In this document: piece by piece, positions 27,026 through 36,272 of the stretch | Layout: each line of letters begins with the position of its first letter | Position numbering within the stretch: position 1 is the stretch's first letter | Assembly (NCBI GenBank): GCA_015493615.1 | Contig: WGCV01000043.1 | Coordinates: forward strand, 39,867-103,866 | Direction of reading: 5' to 3' | Length of the DNA stretch: 64,000 nucleotides | DNA from: Melioribacteraceae bacterium | GTDB taxonomy: Bacteria > Bacteroidota > Ignavibacteria > Ignavibacteriales > Melioribacteraceae | Made by a program: the position numbers and the translations under genes | The notes under the pieces: model-generated | Seen by the model: only the letters and a program-made list of their open reading frames with translations | Database searches by the model: none | Told to the model about the DNA's origin: nothing

Positions 27026-27780
27026 GAGGAAAAATTCGGCTGATATTGATTTCGTTTTTATTTTTAAGCGAATTACTTTTTGCGTCAGGATTGGGGCTTT
27101 CCATACAATCGGACAGTACTAAACCTTACTATCTGAGGAATCCGGTTTACAAAATGCGGAAAAGCGTTTTTAAGCTGAATAAGTTAAAGAATCCGGATAT
27201 TGTGATGTTTGGCGATTCTCACACGCAGGGCGCTAATTGGAACGAGCTTCTGGGAATGTACAAGGTGATTAATCGCGGAATCGCGGGAGACGACACACGC
27301 GGAATGTTGGCGCGGGTTAAAGACGTGGTTGCGCTTCATCCCAAAATTGTAGTGATTCAAGGCGGTATAAATGATATATACAATTGGGTGCCGACTGAAA
27401 TAATTTACAAAAATTTGAAAAAGATAATTGAGATAGTAAAAAACTCAGGCGCTGTTCCAATCGTGATTTCCGTTACGCTTGCGGGGAAAAGATGGGGCGA
27501 GGATTGGATAAAAATGCACAGACCCGATTTGGATGTCCCTACCTACAATAAAGGGCGAAATGAGGAAGTAAAGAAGCTGAACCGCATGCTGAAAGATTAT
27601 TGTTACAGTGAGAAAATAGATTTTATCGATTTAAATAAATATCTTTCGGGCGGAAATTTTTTGAAAGAGAAATTTTCGAGAGATAATCTTCATTTGAATG
27701 CAAGCGGTTACGCAGTTTGGCGAAGAGAGTTACTTAAGGTTTTGAGAAAATATAAATTTAAGTTGAGGAAACATGACTGA
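27022..27780 (+). CDS. Exported SGNH/GDSL-family hydrolase or acyl-handling protein
   Basis: A 252-residue protein with a signal peptide (about 1-22). The four SGNH blocks are present: Ser66 in FGDSHTQG, the block II Gly in NRGIAGDD, block III GGINDI (Asn117), and Asp221/His224 in DNLHLN. The catalytic set is complete, so esterase or acetyl-transfer activity is expected in the periplasm. Start and stop overlap both neighbours (ATGA with the coiled-coil gene, 8 bases with the next). Next to an MBOAT gene this suggests acetyl addition or removal on an exported polysaccharide. Confidence 0.88.
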   Translation: MRGKIRLILISFLFLSELLFASGLGLSIQSDSTKPYYLRNPVYKMRKSVFKLNKLKNPDIVMFGDSHTQGANWNELLGMYKVINRGIAGDDTRGMLARVKDVVALHPKIVVIQGGINDIYNWVPTEIIYKNLKKIIEIVKNSGAVPIVISVTLAGKRWGEDWIKMHRPDLDVPTYNKGRNEEVKKLNRMLKDYCYSEKIDFIDLNKYLSGGNFLKEKFSRDNLHLNASGYAVWRRELLKVLRKYKFKLRKHD

Positions 27781-29194
27781 CACAAAAAACTACATTACGC
27801 GACCAATTTACATCACAATTACTACAATTGTAATATTGGTTTTTTCTTACCTTCTACCCCCGAAATTTCAGATTGCCGGTGTAACATTGAAAAGAGTTGA
27901 GATTTTTTCCGATCTGCTTCAGCAGCCCGAGGAAGATTCAGATACTAATTTTAATGACGACTTTTTCAACAGCGATTCGGGCGGTACGTCCTTTAATTTT
28001 ATTCAGCGAAATTCCGATGTATTAAAAGCCGGTTTCCCGTTTATGGAATTGGCGGACTTTATCAGTTCGAGACTACATGCCTCCGTTGTAGGACAAGATG
28101 TACCTCTTCAAGGGAATTTAAAGCAGCTTAAGAAATTTTTTGACGCTCTTAAAAATTCTCACAGAAAAAAAATAAGAGTGGCGCACTTCGGCGATTCTAT
28201 TATCGAAGGCGATTTGGTAACTTCACAAATCAGGGAAGAGCTGCAGAAACGATTCGGGGGAAAAGGAGTCGGATTCCTCCCAATCAAGACGCAGGATATT
28301 ACTTTCCGGCAGTCGATGAAGTTATCGTTTTCCGATAACTGGAAAGAGTATTCCATTTTTACTTCCAATCCCGAGCATCTTCCGGTCAGCGTAGGGGGCG
28401 AAGTTTTTATTCCGCAGGGAAATGCTTGGGTAAAATACGAGACTTCTCATTTTATTCCGCGTCAGAAGTCCTTTTCACAAGCCTATTTATATTTGATTCC
28501 GGATAAAAAATTTACTTTGAAATATAAGATTAACAAAAAACCTCATACGCTTAAGATTAATAAATCTTCCAAGTTAACCGTTGAAAATTTGAAGGTTAAA
28601 GGGAAAGCAAAGTCGTTAAAGTTGGAAGTTCCCTCGCGCTCGGGAAAGTATTTCGGCGTTAGTCTCGAAGACGGAAACGGCGTTTATGTTGACAATTACG
28701 CTCTTCGCGGTAATTCCGGCGTTGCGCTTAAGAATATTCCCGTTAGCGAGTTGAAAAGCTTTGGAAAATACCTTGATTACAATTTGATTATTCTCCAATT
28801 TGGAGTAAACGCTTTAAGCAGCCGTACCAGGGATTACACGTGGTACAAAAATGAAATGATTCATATTATCAATAATCTTAAGGAAGCTTTTCCTCAAGCG
28901 GGAATTATTCTGGTCGGGGTTCACGATAAAAGCCAGAAGAAAGGTTCAAGATTTGTTTCCGATCCTTCAATTCCCAAACTGTTAAGAACTCAGGCGGAGA
29001 TTGTAAAGAAAACACATATTGCTTTCTGGAATTTGAACAAAGCGATGGGAGGAAGAAATTCAATGCCGAAGTGGGTTAAGGCAAATCCGCCGATGGCTTT
29101 TATGGATTACACTCATTTTAATAATATGGGGGCGGAAAGAGTTGCCGAGTTATTTGTTAATGCGTTGCTCGGCGCAAAACAGAAGGCTAAGTAA
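27773..29194 (+). CDS. Membrane-anchored SGNH-like protein, partner of MBOAT acyltransferase
   Basis: A 473-residue protein with one N-terminal membrane anchor (about 10-28) and a large periplasmic part. The SGNH catalytic elements are readable: Ser142 in HFGDSIIEGD, the block III region LQFGVNALS, and Asp445/His448 in MDYTHFNNMG. A beta-sandwich-like insert lies between blocks I and III (about 190-300), as in two-domain AlgX- or DltD-like partners of MBOAT proteins. The stop codon overlaps the start of the MBOAT gene (TAATG). It probably completes acyl transfer from the MBOAT protein to a glycan (inference from context). Confidence 0.85.
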   Translation: MTDTKNYITRPIYITITTIVILVFSYLLPPKFQIAGVTLKRVEIFSDLLQQPEEDSDTNFNDDFFNSDSGGTSFNFIQRNSDVLKAGFPFMELADFISSRLHASVVGQDVPLQGNLKQLKKFFDALKNSHRKKIRVAHFGDSIIEGDLVTSQIREELQKRFGGKGVGFLPIKTQDITFRQSMKLSFSDNWKEYSIFTSNPEHLPVSVGGEVFIPQGNAWVKYETSHFIPRQKSFSQAYLYLIPDKKFTLKYKINKKPHTLKINKSSKLTVENLKVKGKAKSLKLEVPSRSGKYFGVSLEDGNGVYVDNYALRGNSGVALKNIPVSELKSFGKYLDYNLIILQFGVNALSSRTRDYTWYKNEMIHIINNLKEAFPQAGIILVGVHDKSQKKGSRFVSDPSIPKLLRTQAEIVKKTHIAFWNLNKAMGGRNSMPKWVKANPPMAFMDYTHFNNMGAERVAELFVNALLGAKQKAK

Positions 29195-30663
29195 TGGAAA
29201 ACATACTTAGCAATTTGTGGAATCTGTTAAAGTACAATCCTGTTGAACCTCTGCTGTTTAACAGTGGTTTTTTTCTTTTCTTTTTCCTTTTTGTTACTGT
29301 TTTTGCATATTTTTTCGTTAATCATCAAAGGGCGAAGTTAATTTTTCTCACGTTGGCTTCCCTCTATTTTTATTATAAGTCAAGCGGCGTTTATTTTCTT
29401 CTGATTATCTTAAGTTCTCTTATCGATTATATAGCGGGAAGGGAAATTCATAAAACCGACGTTAAGTTTAAGCGGCGTCTTTTTCTTATTATCAGTTTGG
29501 TAATGAATCTCGGAATCCTCGGTTATTTCAAATACACCAACTTTTTTATAGATACGATAAATTCGCTTCATCTCGGGCATTTTAATTTACTCGATATTTT
29601 TCTTCCTGTCGGAGTTTCCTTCTTTACTTTTCAATCGATGAGTTACACTATTGACATTTACAGACGCCAGCTTGAGCCTGAGGAGAAATTCCTTGATTTT
29701 CTTTTCTTTGTTTCTTTCTTCCCCCAGTTGGTGGCGGGCCCTATTGTGCGCGCGTCGCATTTTTTGAAACAGATTCACGAATATCCCGTAATTAACAAAA
29801 AGGAAATCGGTTACGCTCTTTTCCTTATAATGGCGGGACTGCTCAAAAAAACGGTTATCGCCGATTTTTTAAGTATTAATTTTGTCGATAGGGTTTTCGA
29901 ATGGCCCACTAGATTTACCGGAGTGGAGAACTTAATGGCAATTTACAGCTATGTTCTGCAAATCTACTGCGACTTTTCCGGCTACTCCGATATGGCAATC
30001 GGACTTGCATTGCTTCTCGGTTTCCGCTTGCCTGTTAACTTTAACGCTCCTTACCGTTCCGTAACGATAACCGAATTCTGGCGGCGCTGGCACATTTCAC
30101 TTTCGAGCTGGCTGCGGGATTACCTTTATATTCCTCTCGGAGGCAACCGAAAAGGGAAGGGAAGAACTTACTTTAATCTGATGGCTACGATGGTTCTAGG
30201 CGGTTTGTGGCACGGGGCTTCGTGGAGGTTTGTTTTTTGGGGAACAATTCACGGCGTGGCTTTGGCTATTGAGCGGCTTTTGCGTTATCCGAAATGGATT
30301 AATGAAAAAAGCTGGGGAGTGAAGATTTTCGGCGTAATTCTCACATTTCATATTTGGGCGTTCTCTATGATTTTCTTCCGCGCGCAGTCCTATAAAATTG
30401 CGTTTGATATGATACACCAGATTACTCACTTTTTCCATGCTGAAGTTTTCCCTCAGTTTGTAACGGGCTATCCGATGGTTGTCGCGATATTTTTAATCGG
30501 AATGATTACACATTTTACGCCTGTAAAATGGGAAGAAAAGATGAAGTCGTTCCTCGGGTCGTCTCCGGTAATTGTTCAATCTTTGATACTCGCGATTGTG
30601 ATTTTTATCGTAGTGCAATTCAAAACTTCAAACATTCAGCCCTTTATTTACTTCCAGTTCTAA
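29194..30663 (+). CDS. MBOAT-family membrane O-acyltransferase (AlgI-like)
   Basis: A 489-residue polytopic membrane protein. Family hallmarks include FLPVGVSFFTFQSMSYTIDIYR, FPQLVAGPIVR, the YCDFSGYSDMAIG stretch, WRRWHISLSSWLRDYLYIPLGG, and the catalytic His340 in GGLWHGASW. AlgI-like proteins pass acetyl groups from a cytoplasmic donor across the membrane to polymer-modifying SGNH proteins, and two such genes lie directly upstream with overlapping ends. The polymer modified here is not identified. Confidence 0.95.
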   Translation: MENILSNLWNLLKYNPVEPLLFNSGFFLFFFLFVTVFAYFFVNHQRAKLIFLTLASLYFYYKSSGVYFLLIILSSLIDYIAGREIHKTDVKFKRRLFLIISLVMNLGILGYFKYTNFFIDTINSLHLGHFNLLDIFLPVGVSFFTFQSMSYTIDIYRRQLEPEEKFLDFLFFVSFFPQLVAGPIVRASHFLKQIHEYPVINKKEIGYALFLIMAGLLKKTVIADFLSINFVDRVFEWPTRFTGVENLMAIYSYVLQIYCDFSGYSDMAIGLALLLGFRLPVNFNAPYRSVTITEFWRRWHISLSSWLRDYLYIPLGGNRKGKGRTYFNLMATMVLGGLWHGASWRFVFWGTIHGVALAIERLLRYPKWINEKSWGVKIFGVILTFHIWAFSMIFFRAQSYKIAFDMIHQITHFFHAEVFPQFVTGYPMVVAIFLIGMITHFTPVKWEEKMKSFLGSSPVIVQSLILAIVIFIVVQFKTSNIQPFIYFQF

Positions 30664-30669
30664 GCTGAA

Positions 30670-31431
30670 ATGCCGAGTAGGAACAGATTAAAATACCTCG
30701 CTTCTTTGAGTAAAAAAAAACAGAGAAAGAATGAAGGAAAATTTATTGTTGAAGGAGTTCGCGCTGTTTACGAAGGGCTGAACAGCGATTATGTATGCGA
30801 GGAAGTTTTTATCGATGCCGAGCATTCGGGAAAAGTAAATGACTTAATAGAACTTTCCGAATCTAAAGAAATTCCCGTTACACTTGCCTCCGCAGAAGAA
30901 ATAAAAAAAATCGCCGATACAAAGTCTCCTCAGAGCGTTGCTGCGTTGTTCCGGATTAAATCAAATTTTAATCTCTCCGAAGGCAAATTTATTGTTGCGC
31001 TTGATGATGTCGCCGATCCGGGAAATTTGGGCACGATAATCCGCACTTGCGATTGGTTTGGCGTTGAGAATATTCTTGTAAGTTCAAATTCCGTTGATTT
31101 ATTTAATCCCAAAGTTATTCGTTCAACAATGGGAAGCATTTTCCACATTAACTTTGAGATAGCCGCCGATTTAAGTCTGAAGCTGCATGAATTAAAATCA
31201 AACGGGTATAAAATTCTTGCTGCGGATATGTCGGGAAAAAGCGTAAAAGATGTGGGAAAAATCGAGTCGAAAGTGGCGCTTGTTCTCGGCAGTGAAGCTT
31301 TCGGAGTTTCAACCGAGGTTATGAAAACAGCTGATTTTGCTGTTTCAATTCCCGGTAACGGAAAAGCCGAATCTCTTAATGTTGCGGTAGCCGGTGCAAT
31401 TCTAATTTATGAGTTGTTTGGGGAAAAGTGA
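30670..31431 (+). CDS. TrmH/SpoU-family rRNA or tRNA 2'-O-methyltransferase
   Basis: A 253-residue protein. The N-terminal substrate-binding part (about 1-95, with KYLASLSKKKQRKNEGKFIVEG) is followed by a SPOUT domain. The three SpoU motifs are visible: DPGNLGTIIRTCDWFGV, VLGSEAFGV and IPGNGKAESLNVAVAGAILIYE, forming the knot that binds AdoMet. RlmB-like 23S rRNA methylation is the likeliest role; the exact site cannot be read. It starts 6 bases after the MBOAT stop, probably a housekeeping gene carried at the end of the transcript. Confidence 0.92.
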   Translation: MPSRNRLKYLASLSKKKQRKNEGKFIVEGVRAVYEGLNSDYVCEEVFIDAEHSGKVNDLIELSESKEIPVTLASAEEIKKIADTKSPQSVAALFRIKSNFNLSEGKFIVALDDVADPGNLGTIIRTCDWFGVENILVSSNSVDLFNPKVIRSTMGSIFHINFEIAADLSLKLHELKSNGYKILAADMSGKSVKDVGKIESKVALVLGSEAFGVSTEVMKTADFAVSIPGNGKAESLNVAVAGAILIYELFGEK

Positions 31432-31536
31432 AAAGCAGTATTCCGCCAAGGCGGACGAGCAGTAAACAGTGAACGGCAAACAGTTGTCATTAAGGCTTGT
31501 TGTCTATTTTTACTACTGTTAGTAGCCATTGTTTTC

Positions 31537-31579
31537 CCTCCTTACTGCGGAGGATGAAAATATAGAATTTTATATTTTC
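31537..31579. terminator. Two hairpins between converging genes
   Basis: CCTCC/GGAGG (31537-31553) and the perfect 9-bp stem GAAAATATA/TATATTTTC (31556-31579) lie between trmH and the flippase gene. The second is AT-rich and may act on either strand. The rest of this 220-base spacer includes a CCGCCAAGGCGG palindrome at 31443. Confidence 0.45.
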
Positions 31580-31655
31580 AAAATTGCGAGAAAATGAAAA
31601 TATAGAATTGAATAATTATTGTTTTTACATCCCATTTCCCGTTTCAGTGAAACTC

Positions 31656-33119
31656 TCAGCTTTGTTTAATTCCTAATTTGTTCAGGATAAAATCAATTTC
31701 CGATTTGTAAAATACCTTGAAAATGAAGGGGATAATAATCGTAAGAACCACCGCAGCTGTTTTCAAAATAAGTGATGTAACTTCACTAAGTTTTAATAAC
31801 TCAATTAATGCGAATGAGGAAAAAGCAATCAACCCGATCAGCAACAGTTTGTATAATCTCGATTTTTCGTAAGGAATACTATATTCTTTTTGTGCCGGAA
31901 CTATTGTAGCAATCAGCATAATCAGAAAAGAGATAAACATTGAAATTCCGGAGCCGAGGAAACCATATTTGGGAACCAGAACTAAATTAAGAGCAATATT
32001 TAAGATTGCCGTCGCAACAATAATTGCGGCGTTAATTTTTGTTTTCTTTGTGAAGTGAAAGGAGAGAGCAAAGTTATATTGCATTCCACGAAAAACAAAT
32101 GCTAAGGCAATGAAAGGAACCACGAGGTATGAAATATAGTAGTCGCTGTTTTCTGCAAGCAGAAGTAAAAGTTCTTTTGCAAAGAAGGAAATAAATATTG
32201 CCGAGTAGAGAAGGGCAGCGGTGTAGTATGTCATCACGCGTGCAAACAAATTCCCGGAATCAGGTTTGTCGAAGCGTTTGAATGTAAAAGGTAAGTATCC
32301 CAAAGTAAAAGATTGTATTAAAAACATATTTATTACAGCCGAAATTTTATAACCTAAAGAGTAAATACCAACCTGCGAAGCTCCGCTGAAATACTGCAGA
32401 ATAAATCTGTCGGAAAAGGAGAGTAGAATGCTTGATAACCCGGCAAAAACAAGAGGAAATCCGTAAGCAAACATCTCTTTTAATACATTTAATTTAATTG
32501 CAATTTGCAGATTTTTAATGAGGAAAGGAAAAGTTGCCAAGGTAACAAAACCTTCTCCCAATGCCATGCTGATTACGACCCCGAGAATTCCGGTTTTAGC
32601 ATAAGCAACAAAATATATGTTTAACGATAATATAAGTATCAGTTTTAGGATATTCACTGCAGCAAAAAAAGCCGCCTTTTCTCTATGCCTTAGTAAAGTA
32701 AGCGGATGCCGGTTAATGATTGTAAGGGAAGCAGAAATTAATAAAACATGAAGATATTGAACATATTTATCCGATTGAAAAATAAGCAGGGAAAGAGCTT
32801 TTGTTGATAATAATCCGGCAAATAATGTAAAAGCAGCTATTACGATTAATGAAATATATGTTGTAAAAATTATTCCTTTTTCTTCTTTTTGGTTTTTGGT
32901 TTCGGAAATCCAACGAAGCATTGCAATCGGCAGATTAAAAGTAAATATCGCAATTAATATTTGGCTTACAACTTCAAGTAAGGCAAGAATTCCATATTCT
33001 GAAGTTGTTAGATAACCTGTATAAAGTGGGAGCAGAATAAAGCCGACAAGTTTTGTGGAAATGTTTCCCAAACTGTATATCGCCGTCTGTGAAAATATGT
33101 TTTTGAGCTGCTCTTTCAA
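31656..33119 (-). CDS. Polysaccharide flippase (Wzx/MviN-like, MOP superfamily)
   Basis: A 487-residue protein of 12-14 membrane helices. The start region (IFSQTAIYSLGNISTKLVGFILLP) and the SDRFILQYFSGASQVGIYSLGYK stretch are typical of PST/Wzx flippases that move undecaprenyl-linked oligosaccharides across the inner membrane. It is the last gene of the glycan operon and its start overlaps the preceding stop by 4 bases. The cargo is presumably the glycan carrying the acidic sugar made by the upstream genes. Confidence 0.92.
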   Translation of the reverse strand: MKEQLKNIFSQTAIYSLGNISTKLVGFILLPLYTGYLTTSEYGILALLEVVSQILIAIFTFNLPIAMLRWISETKNQKEEKGIIFTTYISLIVIAAFTLFAGLLSTKALSLLIFQSDKYVQYLHVLLISASLTIINRHPLTLLRHREKAAFFAAVNILKLILILSLNIYFVAYAKTGILGVVISMALGEGFVTLATFPFLIKNLQIAIKLNVLKEMFAYGFPLVFAGLSSILLSFSDRFILQYFSGASQVGIYSLGYKISAVINMFLIQSFTLGYLPFTFKRFDKPDSGNLFARVMTYYTAALLYSAIFISFFAKELLLLLAENSDYYISYLVVPFIALAFVFRGMQYNFALSFHFTKKTKINAAIIVATAILNIALNLVLVPKYGFLGSGISMFISFLIMLIATIVPAQKEYSIPYEKSRLYKLLLIGLIAFSSFALIELLKLSEVTSLILKTAAVVLTIIIPFIFKVFYKSEIDFILNKLGIKQS

Positions 33120-34555
33120 TTTGTTTCTTCTATGATTTTTATCACGGCATTCTTAATATTCTGTTCTGCATTGGGTTTGTAAAACTTCTCTTTACTCTTT
33201 TGAAAAGCTGCCGACACCGTTTTACGATTTTGGGAGATATATTTTAATTTACTGAGATATTCTTCCGGAGTAGATGCAGAAAAGATTGTTTGATTATCGA
33301 CAAATTTTTTAACCACATGAGAAAATCCTTCGATATAGATGAAGATATTGGGAATCTCAAGAAAATTTGCTTCCATAAATGAAGTTGAGTAGGCGGTAGA
33401 ATGAACATCAGCTTCCGGCATTAAATCAAGTGAGTTAATATCCGGATTGTCCAGAAATGTAATATTATCCGCTTTTTGAAATTCCGCATAAAATTGTTGA
33501 GTATCTTTTTCGAGGGGATGAGTTTTATATTTTATAATATATTCATGAGGAAGAATTTCCGATAGTTTAAGAACAAACGGTTTAAGCTTTTCCCTTATAG
33601 ACCATTGAGAAGTGATGTAAATTATTTTCTTTGTCTTAGTTTTATCATTTTTTTTGTCGAGTAATTCCGTTAATCTTTTCTCTATTGAATATGCTCCGCA
33701 AGTAATAATTTTTGATTCGTCAAATATCACAGAGCGCTTTTTTAAAAGATTTGTAAAATATTCTCCGTACGAGAAAAAGTAATCGGGAAAAAGTTTTTTA
33801 CTCTCCATATTTTTCCAAATATATCCGGGATGTTCTTCTCTTATAAATCCGTGCTGGAGCTCAACCGTTTTAATTCCTAATTCCTTTGCAGCTAAAATCA
33901 ATGCCATGTTAGAGTAGTTGTACGCATTGATAAGAAAAATTAGTTTAGGGTTAATTTTAGGAAGGAGATTCAAGTAATAATTATTCAGTGTAAAAAATCT
34001 TGCTAACTTAACAGTAATAAATTTTATGATATTTACATCGGCATCCAAAAACGAAATTATCTGTAAAAGACTGGTAACTTCCTCTTTAGTAAATTTAAAA
34101 GGATGAAGCTTGGACTGAATTACGCTACTCAAAATACCCTTGTCATGGAAAATCAAATTTACATATTCCGGTGTATTTTTGTAATGCATCTTGCCTGATT
34201 CGTTCGGTTTCTCAAGAGTTGCAATCTTTTTATCGGGGAAAATCCGATATATAAAATCTGAGAAAATTGATTCATACTTCTTAGTTTCCGGATTAAACCT
34301 TCTCGATGCTGCTGAATCCAGAATCAAAAAGTCACACTGTGAAATTGATTTTGTATCTTTAAAAATGTTAAATGCTTTTGCCGCTTTGCTTAATATTGAG
34401 TTTGAATTAACAGCGCCTTCCGTTGATTTGTTTCCCGACAATTCATAGACAAAAAGATTCTGTTTAATTATCGGATAGTACCATATTTCGTTACGGTTAA
34501 ATATGGATAAGTCAAATTCGGTTTCAATATCGAGAAGTCGCTCGAATTTATTCAT
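33116..34555 (-). CDS. GT-B-type glycosyltransferase, possibly nonulosonate transferase
   Basis: A 479-residue protein from the ATG at 34555, chosen because AAGGA lies 8 bases upstream; the open frame extends six codons further. It looks like a two-domain GT-B fold. The middle carries ELQHGF (233-238), common in capsule-type transferases. The second half has KTHP (344-347) and a Ser/Thr cluster HSTAYSTSFMEA (about 391-402), which recall the HP and S/T motifs of bacterial sialyltransferases. With a NeuB-type synthase and a CMP-sugar synthetase upstream, transfer of a CMP-activated nine-carbon sugar is a reasonable guess, not proof. There is no signal peptide. Confidence 0.65.
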   Translation of the reverse strand: MNKFERLLDIETEFDLSIFNRNEIWYYPIIKQNLFVYELSGNKSTEGAVNSNSILSKAAKAFNIFKDTKSISQCDFLILDSAASRRFNPETKKYESIFSDFIYRIFPDKKIATLEKPNESGKMHYKNTPEYVNLIFHDKGILSSVIQSKLHPFKFTKEEVTSLLQIISFLDADVNIIKFITVKLARFFTLNNYYLNLLPKINPKLIFLINAYNYSNMALILAAKELGIKTVELQHGFIREEHPGYIWKNMESKKLFPDYFFSYGEYFTNLLKKRSVIFDESKIITCGAYSIEKRLTELLDKKNDKTKTKKIIYITSQWSIREKLKPFVLKLSEILPHEYIIKYKTHPLEKDTQQFYAEFQKADNITFLDNPDINSLDLMPEADVHSTAYSTSFMEANFLEIPNIFIYIEGFSHVVKKFVDNQTIFSASTPEEYLSKLKYISQNRKTVSAAFQKSKEKFYKPNAEQNIKNAVIKIIEETN

Positions 34556-35228
34556 TGCCGAGTTCCTTAACAATAAATAACAATTCGCTAAACTTTTTTA
34601 TTTTAAAAGATGCCTTATTTGGTAGTCCCAAATAATTATTATACTCAACACTTTTAATCCCGACTTCCTCGGCTCCGTCCAATTCTTCTTTGTCATGTCC
34701 TACAAAGATTACTTCTTCGGTAGTTTGCCCTAATTTTCCCAGAACGAGACGGAAAATTTCGGGATCAGGCTTTGTAAGATTGTAAGTTTTGGAAGAAAAA
34801 ACCAAATCAATTGCTTCATTAATTCCGAAGCGTTTAAGAATAGAATCCCTTATTGCCTCTTCACCTTGTTCATTGTCAGTGATTACAACGTTAGAGATTC
34901 CTTTCTCTTTTAAGCGGGTTAAAGTATCTTGCACTTCGGGAAACAGCTCGCGGGTATTTTCAAAATATTCTTTTATTTCAAAAGAAACTTTTTGGAACTC
35001 ATCTTTATTTTCAATTCCAATAAAAGTCAAAAAATCTTGATATGCTTCTATATATGATTTTTCTCCTTTATAAACCGGCAGAAGGAATTTTTCATATAAA
35101 TCATAAAAATCGGAAAAGCTGCCCTCAAAAAGATTTTCTGAAAGGAACTTATCGTACATCCATTTTCTCCAGTAGTTGGCTTCAAAGAAAATGTCCCCCA
35201 TATCAAAGAGTACGGACTTTATTCTCAT
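34548..35228 (-). CDS. HAD-superfamily phosphatase in glycan operon
   Basis: A 226-residue cytoplasmic protein with subfamily I cap. Motif I is VLFDMGDIFF, where the usual second Asp (D-x-D) is Gly, as in YihX-type proteins. Motif II is VVITDN, motif III Lys is in LTKPDP, and motif IV is VGHDKEE. It overlaps the NeuB-type gene by 4 bases and the transferase by 8. A role removing the 9-phosphate from a newly made nonulosonate is plausible by position, but activity with the altered motif I needs proof. Confidence 0.75.
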   Translation of the reverse strand: MRIKSVLFDMGDIFFEANYWRKWMYDKFLSENLFEGSFSDFYDLYEKFLLPVYKGEKSYIEAYQDFLTFIGIENKDEFQKVSFEIKEYFENTRELFPEVQDTLTRLKEKGISNVVITDNEQGEEAIRDSILKRFGINEAIDLVFSSKTYNLTKPDPEIFRLVLGKLGQTTEEVIFVGHDKEELDGAEEVGIKSVEYNNYLGLPNKASFKIKKFSELLFIVKELGNE

Positions 35229-36262
35229 TCGAACATTTCTTTTTTTATCAATGAAAATTCATCAATCTCAACAACTGCTTTTTTACCCAATATTTCATCT
35301 CTGTCATGCCATCTCATTCCGCCTCCCGGTGAAAGCATAATCAAATCCGATTCTTCTATTCTTTCTCCGATTCTTATTTTTCTGTTTGTACAGAGGGAGC
35401 GCTCGAGTTTAATGCGGAATTTTTCTACTTCGGGATTAACTTCCTTTTTCATTATTCCGAGAGCTTTTTCCATATTTCTGATGTCGCGAGTCATACGCCA
35501 GAGTCCTTCCGGCTCAAGCGCTCCTTTGTGGTCGCTTCCTTTCAGAGAGTGACTGAGAGTAATATGTTTTTCAATAAATTCAGCTCCGAGAGCGACGGCA
35601 ACCGCCGGAGCGACAATTCCGATGGAATGATCGCTGTAGCCGATTTTGAAAGGGTATCTTTCTTTTAAGTATTGAATGGAACGGAGGTTGAGATTTTTGT
35701 ATTCCGCCGGATATTGCGACAGACAATGGAGAATAATAATATTTTCGTGATATCGAGTAATTGTTTCGAGTGCTTCATCTATTTCGGGAATTCCTCCCAT
35801 TCCGGTCGAAAGAATAACCGGTTTTCCTGTTTTTGCTATTTCCGAGAGAAGGGGAATGTTCGTTAAATCGCGCGAAGCAACCTTAATATATTTTACATCA
35901 ACTGTTTCCAAAAGTTTTAAGGTTTTAGGCGAAGTCAGTGTTTCAATAAAATCAAGATTTTTTGATTTGGCATAGTGGAATAATTCGGTGTGCTGTTCAT
36001 AATCCAACTCCAGCTTTTTCCTGTGTTCACCATAGGTTTTCCCAAAAGCGTTAGGTGAATCGTAAATCTTTTCGGCGGCTTTCTTCGTCAACTCTTCGGT
36101 TAAATCCCGCTTTGTAAATTTAATTGCATTTACTCCCCGAAGCTGTGTATCGTTGTATTTGTCAAAGATTGGCATTGCCGCCATATCAATAAGCTGTTTG
36201 GCAAGGTGCATTTCGCCATTATGATTTTGTCCAGCTTCGGCTATAATATAAACTTCTGTCAT
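35225..36262 (-). CDS. neuB: NeuB-family nonulosonic acid synthase (SpsE-like)
   Basis: A 345-residue enzyme expected to condense phosphoenolpyruvate with a six-carbon sugar to make a sialic-acid-like nine-carbon acid. The TIM barrel shows AEAGQNHNG, the metal-binding stretch with LSTGMGG, HCLSQYPA and GYSDHSIG, and EKHITL. The C-terminal SAF domain (about 283-345, RSLCTNRKIRIGERIEESDL) closes the active site of the dimer partner. It is embedded in a six-gene operon. No NeuC epimerase lies nearby, so its substrate may come from elsewhere. Confidence 0.93.
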   Translation of the reverse strand: MTEVYIIAEAGQNHNGEMHLAKQLIDMAAMPIFDKYNDTQLRGVNAIKFTKRDLTEELTKKAAEKIYDSPNAFGKTYGEHRKKLELDYEQHTELFHYAKSKNLDFIETLTSPKTLKLLETVDVKYIKVASRDLTNIPLLSEIAKTGKPVILSTGMGGIPEIDEALETITRYHENIIILHCLSQYPAEYKNLNLRSIQYLKERYPFKIGYSDHSIGIVAPAVAVALGAEFIEKHITLSHSLKGSDHKGALEPEGLWRMTRDIRNMEKALGIMKKEVNPEVEKFRIKLERSLCTNRKIRIGERIEESDLIMLSPGGGMRWHDRDEILGKKAVVEIDEFSLIKKEMFE

Positions 36263-36272
36263 TGTAAAATTC

